Positions 1 through 7,688 of a DNA stretch of 9,022 nucleotides are shown here, piece after piece (positions within the stretch are counted from its first letter, which is position 1; each line of letters starts with the position of its first letter). Under the pieces are notes generated by a model. The model was not told where the DNA came from and made no database searches. It worked only from the letters and a program-made list of their open reading frames with translations. This DNA comes from Verrucomicrobiota bacterium. Its GTDB lineage: Bacteria; Verrucomicrobiota; Verrucomicrobiia; Limisphaerales; AV2. The stretch lies in the NCBI GenBank assembly GCA_003218935.1, contig QHPA01000235.1:1-9022 (forward strand), written 5' to 3'. Both the position numbers and the translations under genes were made by a program.

Positions 1-1718
1 TGGTCTTGTTGATTCAAATTACCGCAGGAAAATGGCTCGCCGCGCGCTGGCGGTATGCTCTGGGAGTGTTGGTTTTGGTCCGCCTCCTGTTGCCTGCGGT
101 TCCGGCGAGTGCGCTCAGCATTTTCAATCTGGGCAAAGCTGTTTTGCCCATAGTGCCGCAGACTGAGTTCGGCGTTGTCTCGACTTCGTCCACGCCAGCG
201 ACACCGATTCCAGCCGTGTTCCAGGGGACCGTTGGCCCGTTGGGCATCGGCGCCGGCGTTGATCGGAAGCTGGACTGGCTGAAAGCAGTTCGGGTTCTCT
301 GGTTGCTCGGCCTGACGGCCAGCCTGCTCACGGTCCTTCGCCAGCATCGCAAGTTCGCGCGCCGGATCGCCGCCGAACCGACGGTGGGCGACGAGCGGCT
401 CCTGTCGCTGCTGGAAAGTTGCAAGGCAACCATGGGTTTGCGCCGGGAAATTGGAATTGTGGTCATGCCGGCGCTCGGCACGCCGGCGTTGTTTGGATTC
501 CTTAAACCGCGCCTGTTGCTCCCGAAAAGTGCGGTGCGAAAACTTGACGACTGCGAGTTGCGGATGGTTTTTCTGCACGAACTGGCTCACGTGAAACGCG
601 GCGACATCCTGCTGAACTGGGCCATTATCCTCGCCAGATCGGTGCACTGGTTTAATCCGCTGGTCTGGCTGGCGCTGCGCTGCCTGCGCGCGGACCGCGA
701 ACTGGTTTGCGACGCGATGGTGATGGCGCGCCTCGCTGACGGCGAGCGGCGTGTTTACGGCAACACGCTCATCAAGCTGCTCGACGATTTTTCGGGCGCC
801 GGGTTTTGTCCGAGCCTGGCGCCGGTCATCAACCACAAAACAGAAATCAAAAGGAGAGTCACTATGATTGCTCAATTCAAACCGTCAGGCCGGACTGCCT
901 TGTTGTTGTCAGCGGCAATCATCATTGCGCTGTGCTGCTTCACGTTCACGCGGGCGGCGGAGAAACGGGCTGAGCCGTCGTCCAATAACGAATCCCGGCA
1001 GCGCTCGAAGACGAAGCAAGAAGCTACGGAGAAACGGTCTTCCGCCCCGGAACTCTTGGAGATGTTGAGACAGACGTTGGAGGAGCAAAACCGAAAGGTG
1101 AGCGACGCTCAGGCAAAAGTAGATAAGCTTCGCAGAGAGTTAGGCATTTCGGATCTTCAGGAGTTAATGATTTTGACTCCTGAGACCGTCCGCCGGCTGG
1201 AATCGGAACAAATCCGCGCGCAAGCCGAGTACGCCAGCCAGACCACGCTGATCGAGGCACTGCTCCAAATCAAGGCAGACAAGGGCATTGATGAACTCAG
1301 GAAGGTGATCTTAACCGTTGCCCCCGACGAGCTGCTTTCGCGATTCCTGCAAGACCTCGCCGCAACCGAGACTAATCTGGCCAAACTCCGGGAAACCATA
1401 GGTGCCGAGAACCCGGAGTTTAAGTCGTTGGCAGCAATGCAGGCTTATCTGGACAACAAAGTGAACACTCGAATTGAGGGAATTCTCGCTGGGTTACGCG
1501 TCAGATTACAGGCTGTGAAGGCCAACAATAAAAGTCTCAGGGATGCAATCGAGGAGGCCAAGAAGCAGAACGCTGAAATGGAAGTGAAATCTCTGCCCTA
1601 TTTTGAGGCCAAGCGGGCCTTGGAAAATAACCAGAAGCTTCGGGATGCCATTGTGCTGCGCATTCTTCAGGAAACGGTTGATATGCAGTTGCCGGGAGCG
1701 AAGCCAGGCGAGAAATGA
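1..1718 (+). CDS. M56 (BlaR1-like) membrane zinc metallopeptidase with C-terminal coiled-coil tail, 5' partial
   Basis: This is a membrane-embedded zinc peptidase of the BlaR1/MecR1 type; known members sense a signal and trigger inactivation of a BlaI/MecI-type repressor. The frame is open to the left edge. The first visible residues (AARWRYALGVLVLVRLLLP) match a region normally preceded by some 20-40 residues including a first membrane helix, so the true start is off the window. Numbering from the TTG at position 6: membrane segments lie near 16-35 and 93-111. The fold motif LLLPKSA is near 171-177, the zinc/catalytic HELAH is at 191-195, and the third ligand is probably E232 in RADRELVCD. 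The family motif TEIKRRV is followed by a further membrane helix near 298-317. Residues about 335-570 are charged, Leu/Glu/Lys-rich helix with coiled-coil character. There is no penicillin-binding sensor domain, so the stimulus is unknown. The tail has visibly lower GC than the peptidase part. The family call is firm; the regulatory role is inferred. Confidence 0.9.
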   Translation, partial: VLLIQITAGKWLAARWRYALGVLVLVRLLLPAVPASALSIFNLGKAVLPIVPQTEFGVVSTSSTPATPIPAVFQGTVGPLGIGAGVDRKLDWLKAVRVLWLLGLTASLLTVLRQHRKFARRIAAEPTVGDERLLSLLESCKATMGLRREIGIVVMPALGTPALFGFLKPRLLLPKSAVRKLDDCELRMVFLHELAHVKRGDILLNWAIILARSVHWFNPLVWLALRCLRADRELVCDAMVMARLADGERRVYGNTLIKLLDDFSGAGFCPSLAPVINHKTEIKRRVTMIAQFKPSGRTALLLSAAIIIALCCFTFTRAAEKRAEPSSNNESRQRSKTKQEATEKRSSAPELLEMLRQTLEEQNRKVSDAQAKVDKLRRELGISDLQELMILTPETVRRLESEQIRAQAEYASQTTLIEALLQIKADKGIDELRKVILTVAPDELLSRFLQDLAATETNLAKLRETIGAENPEFKSLAAMQAYLDNKVNTRIEGILAGLRVRLQAVKANNKSLRDAIEEAKKQNAEMEVKSLPYFEAKRALENNQKLRDAIVLRILQETVDMQLPGAKPGEK

Positions 1719-1744
1719 GTCCGGCCGCCCGTTGGCTTTGCAAA

Positions 1745-1767
1745 GTAGGTCAGGCGTCCCGCCTGAC
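1745..1767 (+). repeat. REP-like hairpin repeat, left copy
   Basis: A GTAG head is followed by a perfect 8-bp inverted repeat, GTCAGGCG (1749-1756) and CGCCTGAC (1760-1767), closed by a 3-base TCC loop. It begins 26 bases after the TGA of the M56 gene. A second copy of the same 23-base unit, with one difference in the loop, lies at 1866-1888 in the opposite orientation. The head-plus-hairpin shape and the inverted pairing resemble REP/REPIN elements mobilised by RAYT transposases; no such transposase is in the window. There is no U-tract, so it is not a canonical terminator. It could still slow RNA polymerase or protect the 3' end of the M56 transcript. Confidence 0.75.
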
Positions 1768-1865
1768 TCACTTGACTTGGGAGAATACGCGAACCACACA
1801 CTCTCTGGCAGACATCCGCCTGATTCCGGGTTCACTTCTCGAAAGCGTTGTCGCGTCCCTGGCTG

Positions 1866-1888
1866 GTCAGGCGAGACGCCTGACCTAC
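1866..1888 (-). repeat. REP-like hairpin repeat, right (inverted) copy
   Basis: Read on the minus strand this is the same 23-base unit as at 1745-1767, with loop TCT instead of TCC. The stem GTCAGGCG/CGCCTGAC is perfect and is extended by one G-C pair (1865 with 1885). The GTAG head provides the TAG stop codon (1887-1885) of the M20 dipeptidase gene, so the repeat starts inside the coding region's last codons. Two inverted copies about 100 bases apart, in the gap between two convergent genes, form a REPIN-like doublet. That they are mobile or functional is inference. Confidence 0.75.
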
Positions 1889-3264
1889 GTTGAAGCCAAC
1901 TCCTGCCATAACAGCGCGCTCATGCGCATTCCTTTCGCGAACGCGTCGAGGCTGAATTTCTCGTTCGGCGAATGCGGATTGTCGTCGGGCAAAGCGAGGC
2001 CGAGCATCAGCGCGTCAACGCCAAGGATTTTCTTGAAGTCCGAAATGATCGGGATCGAGCCGCCTTCGCGCAGCAGGACCGGTTCGCAACCGAAAGCGGA
2101 TTTGAGAGAGCGCAACGCAGCCTGGGCCAGCGGCCCGGTGGGCGGGACGAGATACGGTTCGCCGCCGTGGCCGCCCTCGATGGTGATGCGCACGGTCGGA
2201 GGGCAGAGACGTTTCAGGTGTTTCGCGACGACTTTGTGGATGCGCTGCGGTTTCTGGTTCGGCACGAGGCGAAAAGTGAGCTTCGCGCTCGCCCAGGCGG
2301 GGATGATCGTCTTGCTGCCTTCGCCCTGATAACCGCTGGTCAGGCCGTTGATCTCGATCGTCGGCCGCGCCGTGCGCTGTTCCTGCGGCGTGTAGCCGCG
2401 CTCGCCGAAAAGTTTCGGAACGCCCAGGAATTTCCGGTAGGCGGCTTCGTTGAATGGAATCCGCGCCAGTTGTTTTCGTTCGTAAGCCGAAAGCGGAATC
2501 ACGTCATCGTAAAAACCAGGAATGGTGATGCGACCGTTTTTGTCGCGCAGGCGGGCGAGCAACTGGCAAAGGGCCAGCGCCGGGTTGTCCACCGAGCCGC
2601 CGCAAATGCCGGAGTGCAAATCGCGCGACGGGCCGTGCACTTTGACCTCCATCGCGCAGATACCGCGGAGCGCATAGGTCAGCGCCGGATGTTTCAGGTC
2701 CGGGATGCCGGTGTCGGAAATGACAGTGGCATCGCAGCGGAGTTCATTGCGATTTTTCCTCAGAAACGGCGCGAGACTCTTGCTGCCGACTTCCTCCTCG
2801 CCTTCGACGACAAAGGTCAGGTCACACGGCAACTCCGTGTTCGTTTTCAAATATGCCTCGACGGCTTTGAGGTGGGCGAAGTGCTGACCTTTGTTGTCGC
2901 AGGCGCCGCGGGCGAAGAGCGAGCGGCCTTCGATGCGCGGCTCAAACGGCGGTGATTTCCAAAGATCGAGCGGTTCGGCAGGCTGTACGTCGTAATGGCC
3001 GTACAGCAGAAAGTGTCGCCGCCGATGTGAGGAGGCGGATGCCGGGCGCGGCGTTTGCGCGACGACGACCGGGTTGCCATCGGTTGGACGAAGCTGCGCA
3101 TCCAGGCCGATGGACTGGCAATGATCCACCAGCCAGCGCGCTGCCGCTTCGACTTCGGAGCGGTGATGGCTCTGGGCGGAAACGCTGGGGAAACGGAGGT
3201 AGTCGCACAATTCGCGGACGAAGCGGGGTTCGTTTTCGCCAAGGTAGGCCAGGACGTTTTGCAT
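1885..3264 (-). CDS. M20 family metallopeptidase (dipeptidase, carnosinase-like)
   Basis: This is a cytoplasmic di-zinc exopeptidase of the M20 family (peptidase domain with an inserted dimerisation domain), expected to cleave dipeptides or short peptides. The protein is 459 aa from the ATG at 3264, a normal length for the dipeptidase branch. Ligand and catalytic motifs are all present: LLYGHYDVQP (H90, D92), ACDNKG (bridging D123), EGEEEVGS (base E157, ligand E158), SDTG (D184) and HSPNE (H431). LHSG (H217) opens the dimerisation insert at about 205-345. An in-frame GTG at 3324 would add 20 residues and overlap the stop of the upstream AsmA-like gene as GTGA. The ATG is preferred because the protein then begins like family members (QNVLAYLGENEPRFV) and the extra residues look unlike coding sequence; neither start has a good Shine-Dalgarno sequence. 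The gene is probably co-transcribed with the AsmA-like gene. Its stop codon lies in a hairpin repeat. The exact substrate is unknown. Confidence 0.93.
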   Translation of the reverse strand: MQNVLAYLGENEPRFVRELCDYLRFPSVSAQSHHRSEVEAAARWLVDHCQSIGLDAQLRPTDGNPVVVAQTPRPASASSHRRRHFLLYGHYDVQPAEPLDLWKSPPFEPRIEGRSLFARGACDNKGQHFAHLKAVEAYLKTNTELPCDLTFVVEGEEEVGSKSLAPFLRKNRNELRCDATVISDTGIPDLKHPALTYALRGICAMEVKVHGPSRDLHSGICGGSVDNPALALCQLLARLRDKNGRITIPGFYDDVIPLSAYERKQLARIPFNEAAYRKFLGVPKLFGERGYTPQEQRTARPTIEINGLTSGYQGEGSKTIIPAWASAKLTFRLVPNQKPQRIHKVVAKHLKRLCPPTVRITIEGGHGGEPYLVPPTGPLAQAALRSLKSAFGCEPVLLREGGSIPIISDFKKILGVDALMLGLALPDDNPHSPNEKFSLDAFAKGMRMSALLWQELAST

Positions 3265-3320
3265 GGGCGCAGCGAATTGAAGCACAAAGCCGCAAAAGGT
3301 AAACGTGAAACATTGCTGGT

Positions 3321-6300
3321 TCACTTCTTTTTCCGCAGCAGATCGAGCGGGTTGAATTTCGGCGGCGGATTGGTGGTGGTTGTGTCGTTCGTCGTCGCGG
3401 GCTTCTGGCCGGTGAGCAGGTTGCCGACGCCTTTCAACAAGCTGCCGGTTTTGTCGCCCACATTGACGCCGACCTTTTCGGCAATGCCGACGCCGGTTTT
3501 GAGCAACAGGCCGCCAAGGGCAAGCTCGTTCAGGTGAGTTTTGGGGTCGCCGAGCGTTCCTTTAACGGTGACAAAGTCCGGCAATTTCACATACGGCGTG
3601 TCAGGTGGCGCGCCCGGCGGCGTCAAGCCGGATTTTTGCGCGAGCGAACGTCGCAACGAAAATTCCACGGGCAGATTCAAGGGCGATTGGTCGAGCACGT
3701 CGGCGATGGGAATGTCACCGTGAGCGTGGGCCTCGAACGCTTCGCTTTGCAGGGCGAACCGGTTGACGCCAATTTTGCCGGCGCCGAGTTGTATTTGCGC
3801 GTCAAGCCAGTTCACCGGTGATTTCGTAATGTCGTTGACGCGTAGCAGGGTGGCGATCGGCCAGATCAGCAGTTTGGCTTTTTTGCCGAGCAACTGGATG
3901 TTGGCGTTGGTATAGCTGTAACTGACCTGCCCATTCAAATTGGTTCGCAGATTGGTTCCGGTGACACCGGCGCCCTTGATTTGCGCGTTGGCCAGAATCA
4001 ATCCCTGGTACTGGCCGCGATCGTCGGGCGCGAACGTATTCGCGATGGGCTCCAGCGGGACCTTGTCCGCGTTCAGCCAAAGATCATACGTGTAGCCCTT
4101 CACAGCGAGGTTCACGAGGGCGCTGGCGCTCACTGGCGCGCCGTTGAACGCCAGCTGGAGCGGCTTCACCGCCACTTCGCCATGGTTCAGTTTGACGGTC
4201 GCCAGGAAATTCGACACCGCGATTTCGCGGAGATAAAGCCGGTCAATCTTTGCGTCGAAGGTGAATTGCTGAAAGGGCAGCGCAACCGGGTCCGGCTCGA
4301 CCGGCGACGCAGCGGGCTGCGGCGTGGTTTTCGTTTTCTTTTCCGGTTCGGCCGGCCTCGTGTTCGACGGGCCGGCGAACAAATCGTAATAAGGCGTCAC
4401 GTCCAGCGACTCGGCCTGCAACGTCAACTTGCCCGGCCCGGCGTTGGTGTTCGCCAAATCAACCTTGCCGGAAAGTTGCAGTTGATTTTTGGCGCGGTCG
4501 GTGGGGGAGAGAGTCAAAAGCAGTTGGCGGAGATTGACCAGGCTCTGCTTCATGCCTCCGTCGAGTTGCAGGCCGGCGGCGAGTGACGATTTCGGAAGCT
4601 TGTTCTGTGGATCTTCGACGACAAGGTTCGTCAACGTCAATCCGGCTTTGACCGATGATTCACCTTGAGGGTCATAGTTTGCGCTGCCTTTGCCATTCAG
4701 AGAAAGGGAAACGAGCTTGTTCGGCGCCAGGACCGGCGCGAGAAACGGGCGGAGCGCATTCTGGTTGAAGTCCGCGGCGGTGAAATTGAACTCGCCCGTT
4801 TGCTTCGTGAGGTCGTATCTGCCTCCGAGGTCGAAACTGCCGCCCGATTCAGGACCCTGCCGCACGGCCAGCGCGACGCGTCGAAGCTGGGCCAGCTGGT
4901 CTTTGACGCCGACATCGAAGTCGAACGTCGTCTGGTAATTCTGGAACTGATAATCGCCGTAGCGCCCGGAGAAATCGCCCAACACCAGGTTGCCCGAGGC
5001 GCTCGTTTCCTGGCCCTTTCTCAAGGCCAGCGCAGTCAATTTGATTGTGCCGGCCGAAGCGTTGAGCTGCGGGACGACGATCTGCTTGAGCAACACGGGC
5101 AGGGACGCTTCGAGCGTTGTCTGCGCGCTCAGGTCGCCGCTGTCCAGGGCATAGCTGGCGGAACCGTTGGCGGTGAGCGTCGGTTGGCTCCCCTGGCCGA
5201 ATGCGAGTGAATACTTTTCCAACTTTGCATTCTTGAAATCATCCATCCGCCCGGTGAGTTGGAGCTGAAGGTTGGCGCGCTCAATCCTGTTCGCGCCAAA
5301 CTGCGCGTTCAACTCCTGGACCTTGGCCGTCAAATCCGCCTTCAACTGTTTGCCATCCTGTTGCGCCAACAGGTTCAGTTGCGCGTCCGCTTTGCCGCTG
5401 ACAGGAATGTTGCCGAGAAAAAGCTGCCAGTCGGCGAGGTTCAGTTTGTTGATAGCCAATTGCAGCGAGGACTCCTTGAAGCCGGGCTGGACCGCGCCCC
5501 AGGTCAGGTTCATCGAGCGGTCCAACCCCGCGCGCAGCAAGTCGTTTTGTCCCTGTTTGCCCAGCAGGTTGAGCTTTTGAAGCAGCGCGGAATTGTCGTT
5601 AAGGTTGACCGTGACCTGATAGTCGAAGTCCAAATCCAGCGTTGGCGTGGACTGTTTACCTTGCTTGATGCCGAGCTGGCGGCCCGTGAGTTTTCCATTC
5701 GCGGCGAGGACGGAACCTCGCTGGGCGATGTCGATCAGGTTGGTGGCGTTGAGCGTCGAATTGCCGAAATCCCAGCCGCGCGTCGCGCCGGCGAGATTGA
5801 GCACCTGGCGGTCGATCGACTGCACTTCCAGCTTCAAATGGCCTTCGAGCTTATTGAGGTCGAACGGGCCGGTGATGCGCAGCGCGCCGAGCGGTTTGTC
5901 GGACTGGAAGAAACTGACCGAAAGATTTTTCACCTCGGTGGGCGTGACATCGCAGTCGAGTTCGCTGCGTTCACCGGAAAAGCCTGCGAACGATCCGTCT
6001 CCCTTCACAATCTCGTGTGTGACTTTTCCTCGGACGAACTGCGGCATGAGGTCCGGGCCGAGGGCGAACTCCAGCGCTCCGGAACCCCTGGCCTGAAGCG
6101 AGTCATGAGCGTTGGTTTGGGTTCGCTCCATTTTCATGGCCGCGGCCAGGGTCAGTTTGCCCGAACCGCCGTTCTTCAACTCGTCGAGACCAATGTTGAT
6201 GTCCGACAGCTCGATAGTTTGACGCCCGCCGTCCTTGAAGCTCTGCACCGCGCGCAAGTTCACGTTTTTGAGCGCGACATTTTTTACCTCGAGCCGCAGC

Positions 6301-6761
6301 GATTTCGAAGGTTTGGCTGGCGGTTTCGCGGCGGGCTTTTCCTCTTGGCCCAGCAACGGGTCGAGGTTGCTGGTTCCGTCGGCATTTTGAACGATTTGAA
6401 TCGTGGGCGAGTCGAGCGTGACTTCATCCACTTTGATGTTGCCGCCGAGGATGCTCCAGAGACTGTAACGGAGCCGCACTTCGTCCGCCTGAAGGAGCGG
6501 CTCGGCGCCGGTGGTTTTGACTTTGAGCTGGCGCAGGATGAGCCGGGAAAACGGACTGATGGAGGCGTCGCCGACGGTGATCTCGGCGTTCAGCGCTTTG
6601 CCGACGCGCGGCAGGATGACGCCCTTGAGAAACGGCGCGCTGGTGGCGACGAAATAAACGACGACCAGCAGGAGCAGAAGTCCGGCGCTGAACCGGGCCA
6701 GTCTGCGTTTCCAGGAACGGGGCTTCACCGGCCGGGAGTATTCAGGTGTTGCGTTGGCCAT
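3321..6761 (-). CDS. AsmA-like envelope protein, large
   Basis: This 1146-residue protein has a basic N-terminus (WKRRLARF) and one membrane segment at about 25-42, followed by a long periplasmic part. The first globular region (about 44-135) has the AsmA-type pattern: a small-residue-rich LPRVGKALNAEITVGDASISPF, then beta-strand repeats of the form 'VDEVTLDSPTIQIVQNADGTSN'. Many alternating hydrophobic strands fill the middle, as in the elongated beta-groove proteins of the AsmA/TamB class that bridge inner and outer membranes and are linked to lipid transport. The C-terminal AsmA region is at about 830-1070, including VSNFLATVKLNHGEVAVKPL and FNGAPVSASALVNL. Two Pro/Lys/Ala-rich linkers (about 138-154 and 797-825) separate modules. 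The C-terminus is a Gly-rich amphipathic stretch, a Thr/Pro-rich tail and a terminal RKKK. The ATG at 6761 lacks a clear Shine-Dalgarno sequence but fits the membrane anchor. Family membership is well supported; the lipid-transport role is inferred from the family. Confidence 0.87.
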   Translation of the reverse strand: MANATPEYSRPVKPRSWKRRLARFSAGLLLLLVVVYFVATSAPFLKGVILPRVGKALNAEITVGDASISPFSRLILRQLKVKTTGAEPLLQADEVRLRYSLWSILGGNIKVDEVTLDSPTIQIVQNADGTSNLDPLLGQEEKPAAKPPAKPSKSLRLEVKNVALKNVNLRAVQSFKDGGRQTIELSDINIGLDELKNGGSGKLTLAAAMKMERTQTNAHDSLQARGSGALEFALGPDLMPQFVRGKVTHEIVKGDGSFAGFSGERSELDCDVTPTEVKNLSVSFFQSDKPLGALRITGPFDLNKLEGHLKLEVQSIDRQVLNLAGATRGWDFGNSTLNATNLIDIAQRGSVLAANGKLTGRQLGIKQGKQSTPTLDLDFDYQVTVNLNDNSALLQKLNLLGKQGQNDLLRAGLDRSMNLTWGAVQPGFKESSLQLAINKLNLADWQLFLGNIPVSGKADAQLNLLAQQDGKQLKADLTAKVQELNAQFGANRIERANLQLQLTGRMDDFKNAKLEKYSLAFGQGSQPTLTANGSASYALDSGDLSAQTTLEASLPVLLKQIVVPQLNASAGTIKLTALALRKGQETSASGNLVLGDFSGRYGDYQFQNYQTTFDFDVGVKDQLAQLRRVALAVRQGPESGGSFDLGGRYDLTKQTGEFNFTAADFNQNALRPFLAPVLAPNKLVSLSLNGKGSANYDPQGESSVKAGLTLTNLVVEDPQNKLPKSSLAAGLQLDGGMKQSLVNLRQLLLTLSPTDRAKNQLQLSGKVDLANTNAGPGKLTLQAESLDVTPYYDLFAGPSNTRPAEPEKKTKTTPQPAASPVEPDPVALPFQQFTFDAKIDRLYLREIAVSNFLATVKLNHGEVAVKPLQLAFNGAPVSASALVNLAVKGYTYDLWLNADKVPLEPIANTFAPDDRGQYQGLILANAQIKGAGVTGTNLRTNLNGQVSYSYTNANIQLLGKKAKLLIWPIATLLRVNDITKSPVNWLDAQIQLGAGKIGVNRFALQSEAFEAHAHGDIPIADVLDQSPLNLPVEFSLRRSLAQKSGLTPPGAPPDTPYVKLPDFVTVKGTLGDPKTHLNELALGGLLLKTGVGIAEKVGVNVGDKTGSLLKGVGNLLTGQKPATTNDTTTTNPPPKFNPLDLLRKKK

Positions 6762-6962
6762 AATTCATCAGACCCAGGCTGTATCCATTCAGTTCAAACC
6801 GCGAAAAACGCCCAAAGAAAGAACCAACTTCACGAGCGCCTTAATTCTCAACTCTCAACCATCCAGCTACCTATGACCTATCAGGAAACGTGAATCCGGC
6901 GTGAGGTTTCGCCTTTGGATTGGTCTTTGACTTTCGAGCGGCCATCCGTTAGCGAACGCATC
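6762..6962. promoter_or_regulatory. Divergent intergenic region between AsmA-like and glycosyltransferase genes
   Basis: This 201-base gap separates two genes that point away from each other, so it must carry the start signals for the minus-strand AsmA/dipeptidase unit and probably for the plus-strand glycosyltransferase. It is more AT-rich than the flanking genes. TTGACT at 6927-6932 is a good -35 match on the plus strand, but the hexamer 17 bases further (TAGCGA) is a poor -10. No convincing sigma-70 pair was found on the minus strand. No operator palindrome or riboswitch-like structure stands out. Confidence 0.4.
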
Positions 6963-7688
6963 ATGAAAATCTCGGTCATCGTCCCGGCGTTCAACGAGGA
7001 AAAGTTCATCGCCCGCTCGCTGCGCAAAATCAAGGCGGCGACCGACGCCTTTGCCGCCACGGGCTGGGAAAGCGAAATCATCGTTTGCGACAACAATTCC
7101 ACGGATCGCACCGCCGAAAAGGCGCGCGCATCCGGCGCCATCGTTGTCTTCGAGCCGGTCAACCAGATTTCACGGGCGCGCAACCGGGGCGCGTCGGCGG
7201 CCACGGGCGACTGGCTCGTGTTTGTTGACGCGGACTCCTATCCAAGCCGGGAGCTGTTCGCGGACCTGTCGGCTGCGATCCGGAGCGGCAAGCACCTGGG
7301 CGGCGGGGCGGTGGTCGAAATGGACCACGCGGTCGGCTGGACGAAATTCTTCACGCCCGTATGGAATGTGATCAGCCGGATGAAAGCCTGGGCGGCCGGT
7401 TCGTTTGTTTTCTGCGAAACAAAAGCGTTCCGCGAGCTTGGCGGATTCAGCGAGCAGTTTTTCGCTGCCGAAGAAATCGAATTCAGCGAACGGCTCAAAA
7501 AGCTGGCGCGAGAGCACGGAAAGAAGTTGATGATTTTGCATCGTCATCCAGTGATCACGTCGGCCCGCAAAGCGCATCTCTATTCCTTGCGGGAGCATTT
7601 GGGCATGTTGTGGTGGACGGTCCGGCATCGGGGTGAGAATCTCAAAGACCGCGCCGGGTGCACGCTCTGGTATGACGGGCGCCGATGA
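6963..7688 (+). CDS. Family 2 glycosyltransferase (GT-A fold)
   Basis: This enzyme transfers a sugar from a nucleotide-sugar donor to an acceptor, probably for surface polysaccharide, glycolipid or protein glycosylation at the cytoplasmic face of the membrane. The protein is 241 aa. It opens with the hallmark MKISVIVPAFNEE strand. The nucleotide-binding DNNSTD is at 43-48, the QISRARNRGA segment at 68-77, and the metal-binding DxD in FVDADS (D89-D91). E170/E171 (FFAAEEIEF) sit where the catalytic-base (ED/EE) motif is expected. There is no membrane helix, only a hydrophobic patch LGMLWWTV near 213-220. A TTG at 6915 would lengthen the frame by 16 residues, but the ATG at 6963 coincides with the conserved beginning of the domain. 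The gene is divergent from the AsmA-like gene, which suggests an envelope context. Donor and acceptor cannot be read from sequence. The family call is firm. Confidence 0.93.
   Translation: MKISVIVPAFNEEKFIARSLRKIKAATDAFAATGWESEIIVCDNNSTDRTAEKARASGAIVVFEPVNQISRARNRGASAATGDWLVFVDADSYPSRELFADLSAAIRSGKHLGGGAVVEMDHAVGWTKFFTPVWNVISRMKAWAAGSFVFCETKAFRELGGFSEQFFAAEEIEFSERLKKLAREHGKKLMILHRHPVITSARKAHLYSLREHLGMLWWTVRHRGENLKDRAGCTLWYDGRR

Noticed and set aside
1749..1767. Hairpin as a rho-independent terminator for the M56 gene
   Set aside because: The stem is strong and GC-rich but is followed by TCACTTG, not a T-run, and an identical unit occurs nearby. A REP-like repeat explains it better.
1715..2329. 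204-codon plus-strand ORF starting with ATGA overlap at the M56 stop
   Set aside because: It runs through both hairpin repeats and then antisense to the dipeptidase. The product has no recognisable features, so the ATGA overlap is judged accidental.
1972..2955. 327-codon plus-strand ORF opposite the M20 dipeptidase
   Set aside because: The opposite strand carries every M20 catalytic motif. This frame shows only the Arg/Ala/Asp-rich composition of a codon-bias shadow.
6846..6859. Two tandem copies of the 7-mer TCTCAAC in the divergent intergenic region
   Set aside because: Only two units; too short to call a repeat array or operator.
5259..6893. 544-codon plus-strand ORF opposite the AsmA-like gene
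   Set aside because: It is fully antisense to a well-supported gene, its product is Arg/Gln/Val/Glu-rich low-information sequence without family motifs, and it opens with no ribosome-binding site. Long antisense frames are expected opposite GC-rich genes.
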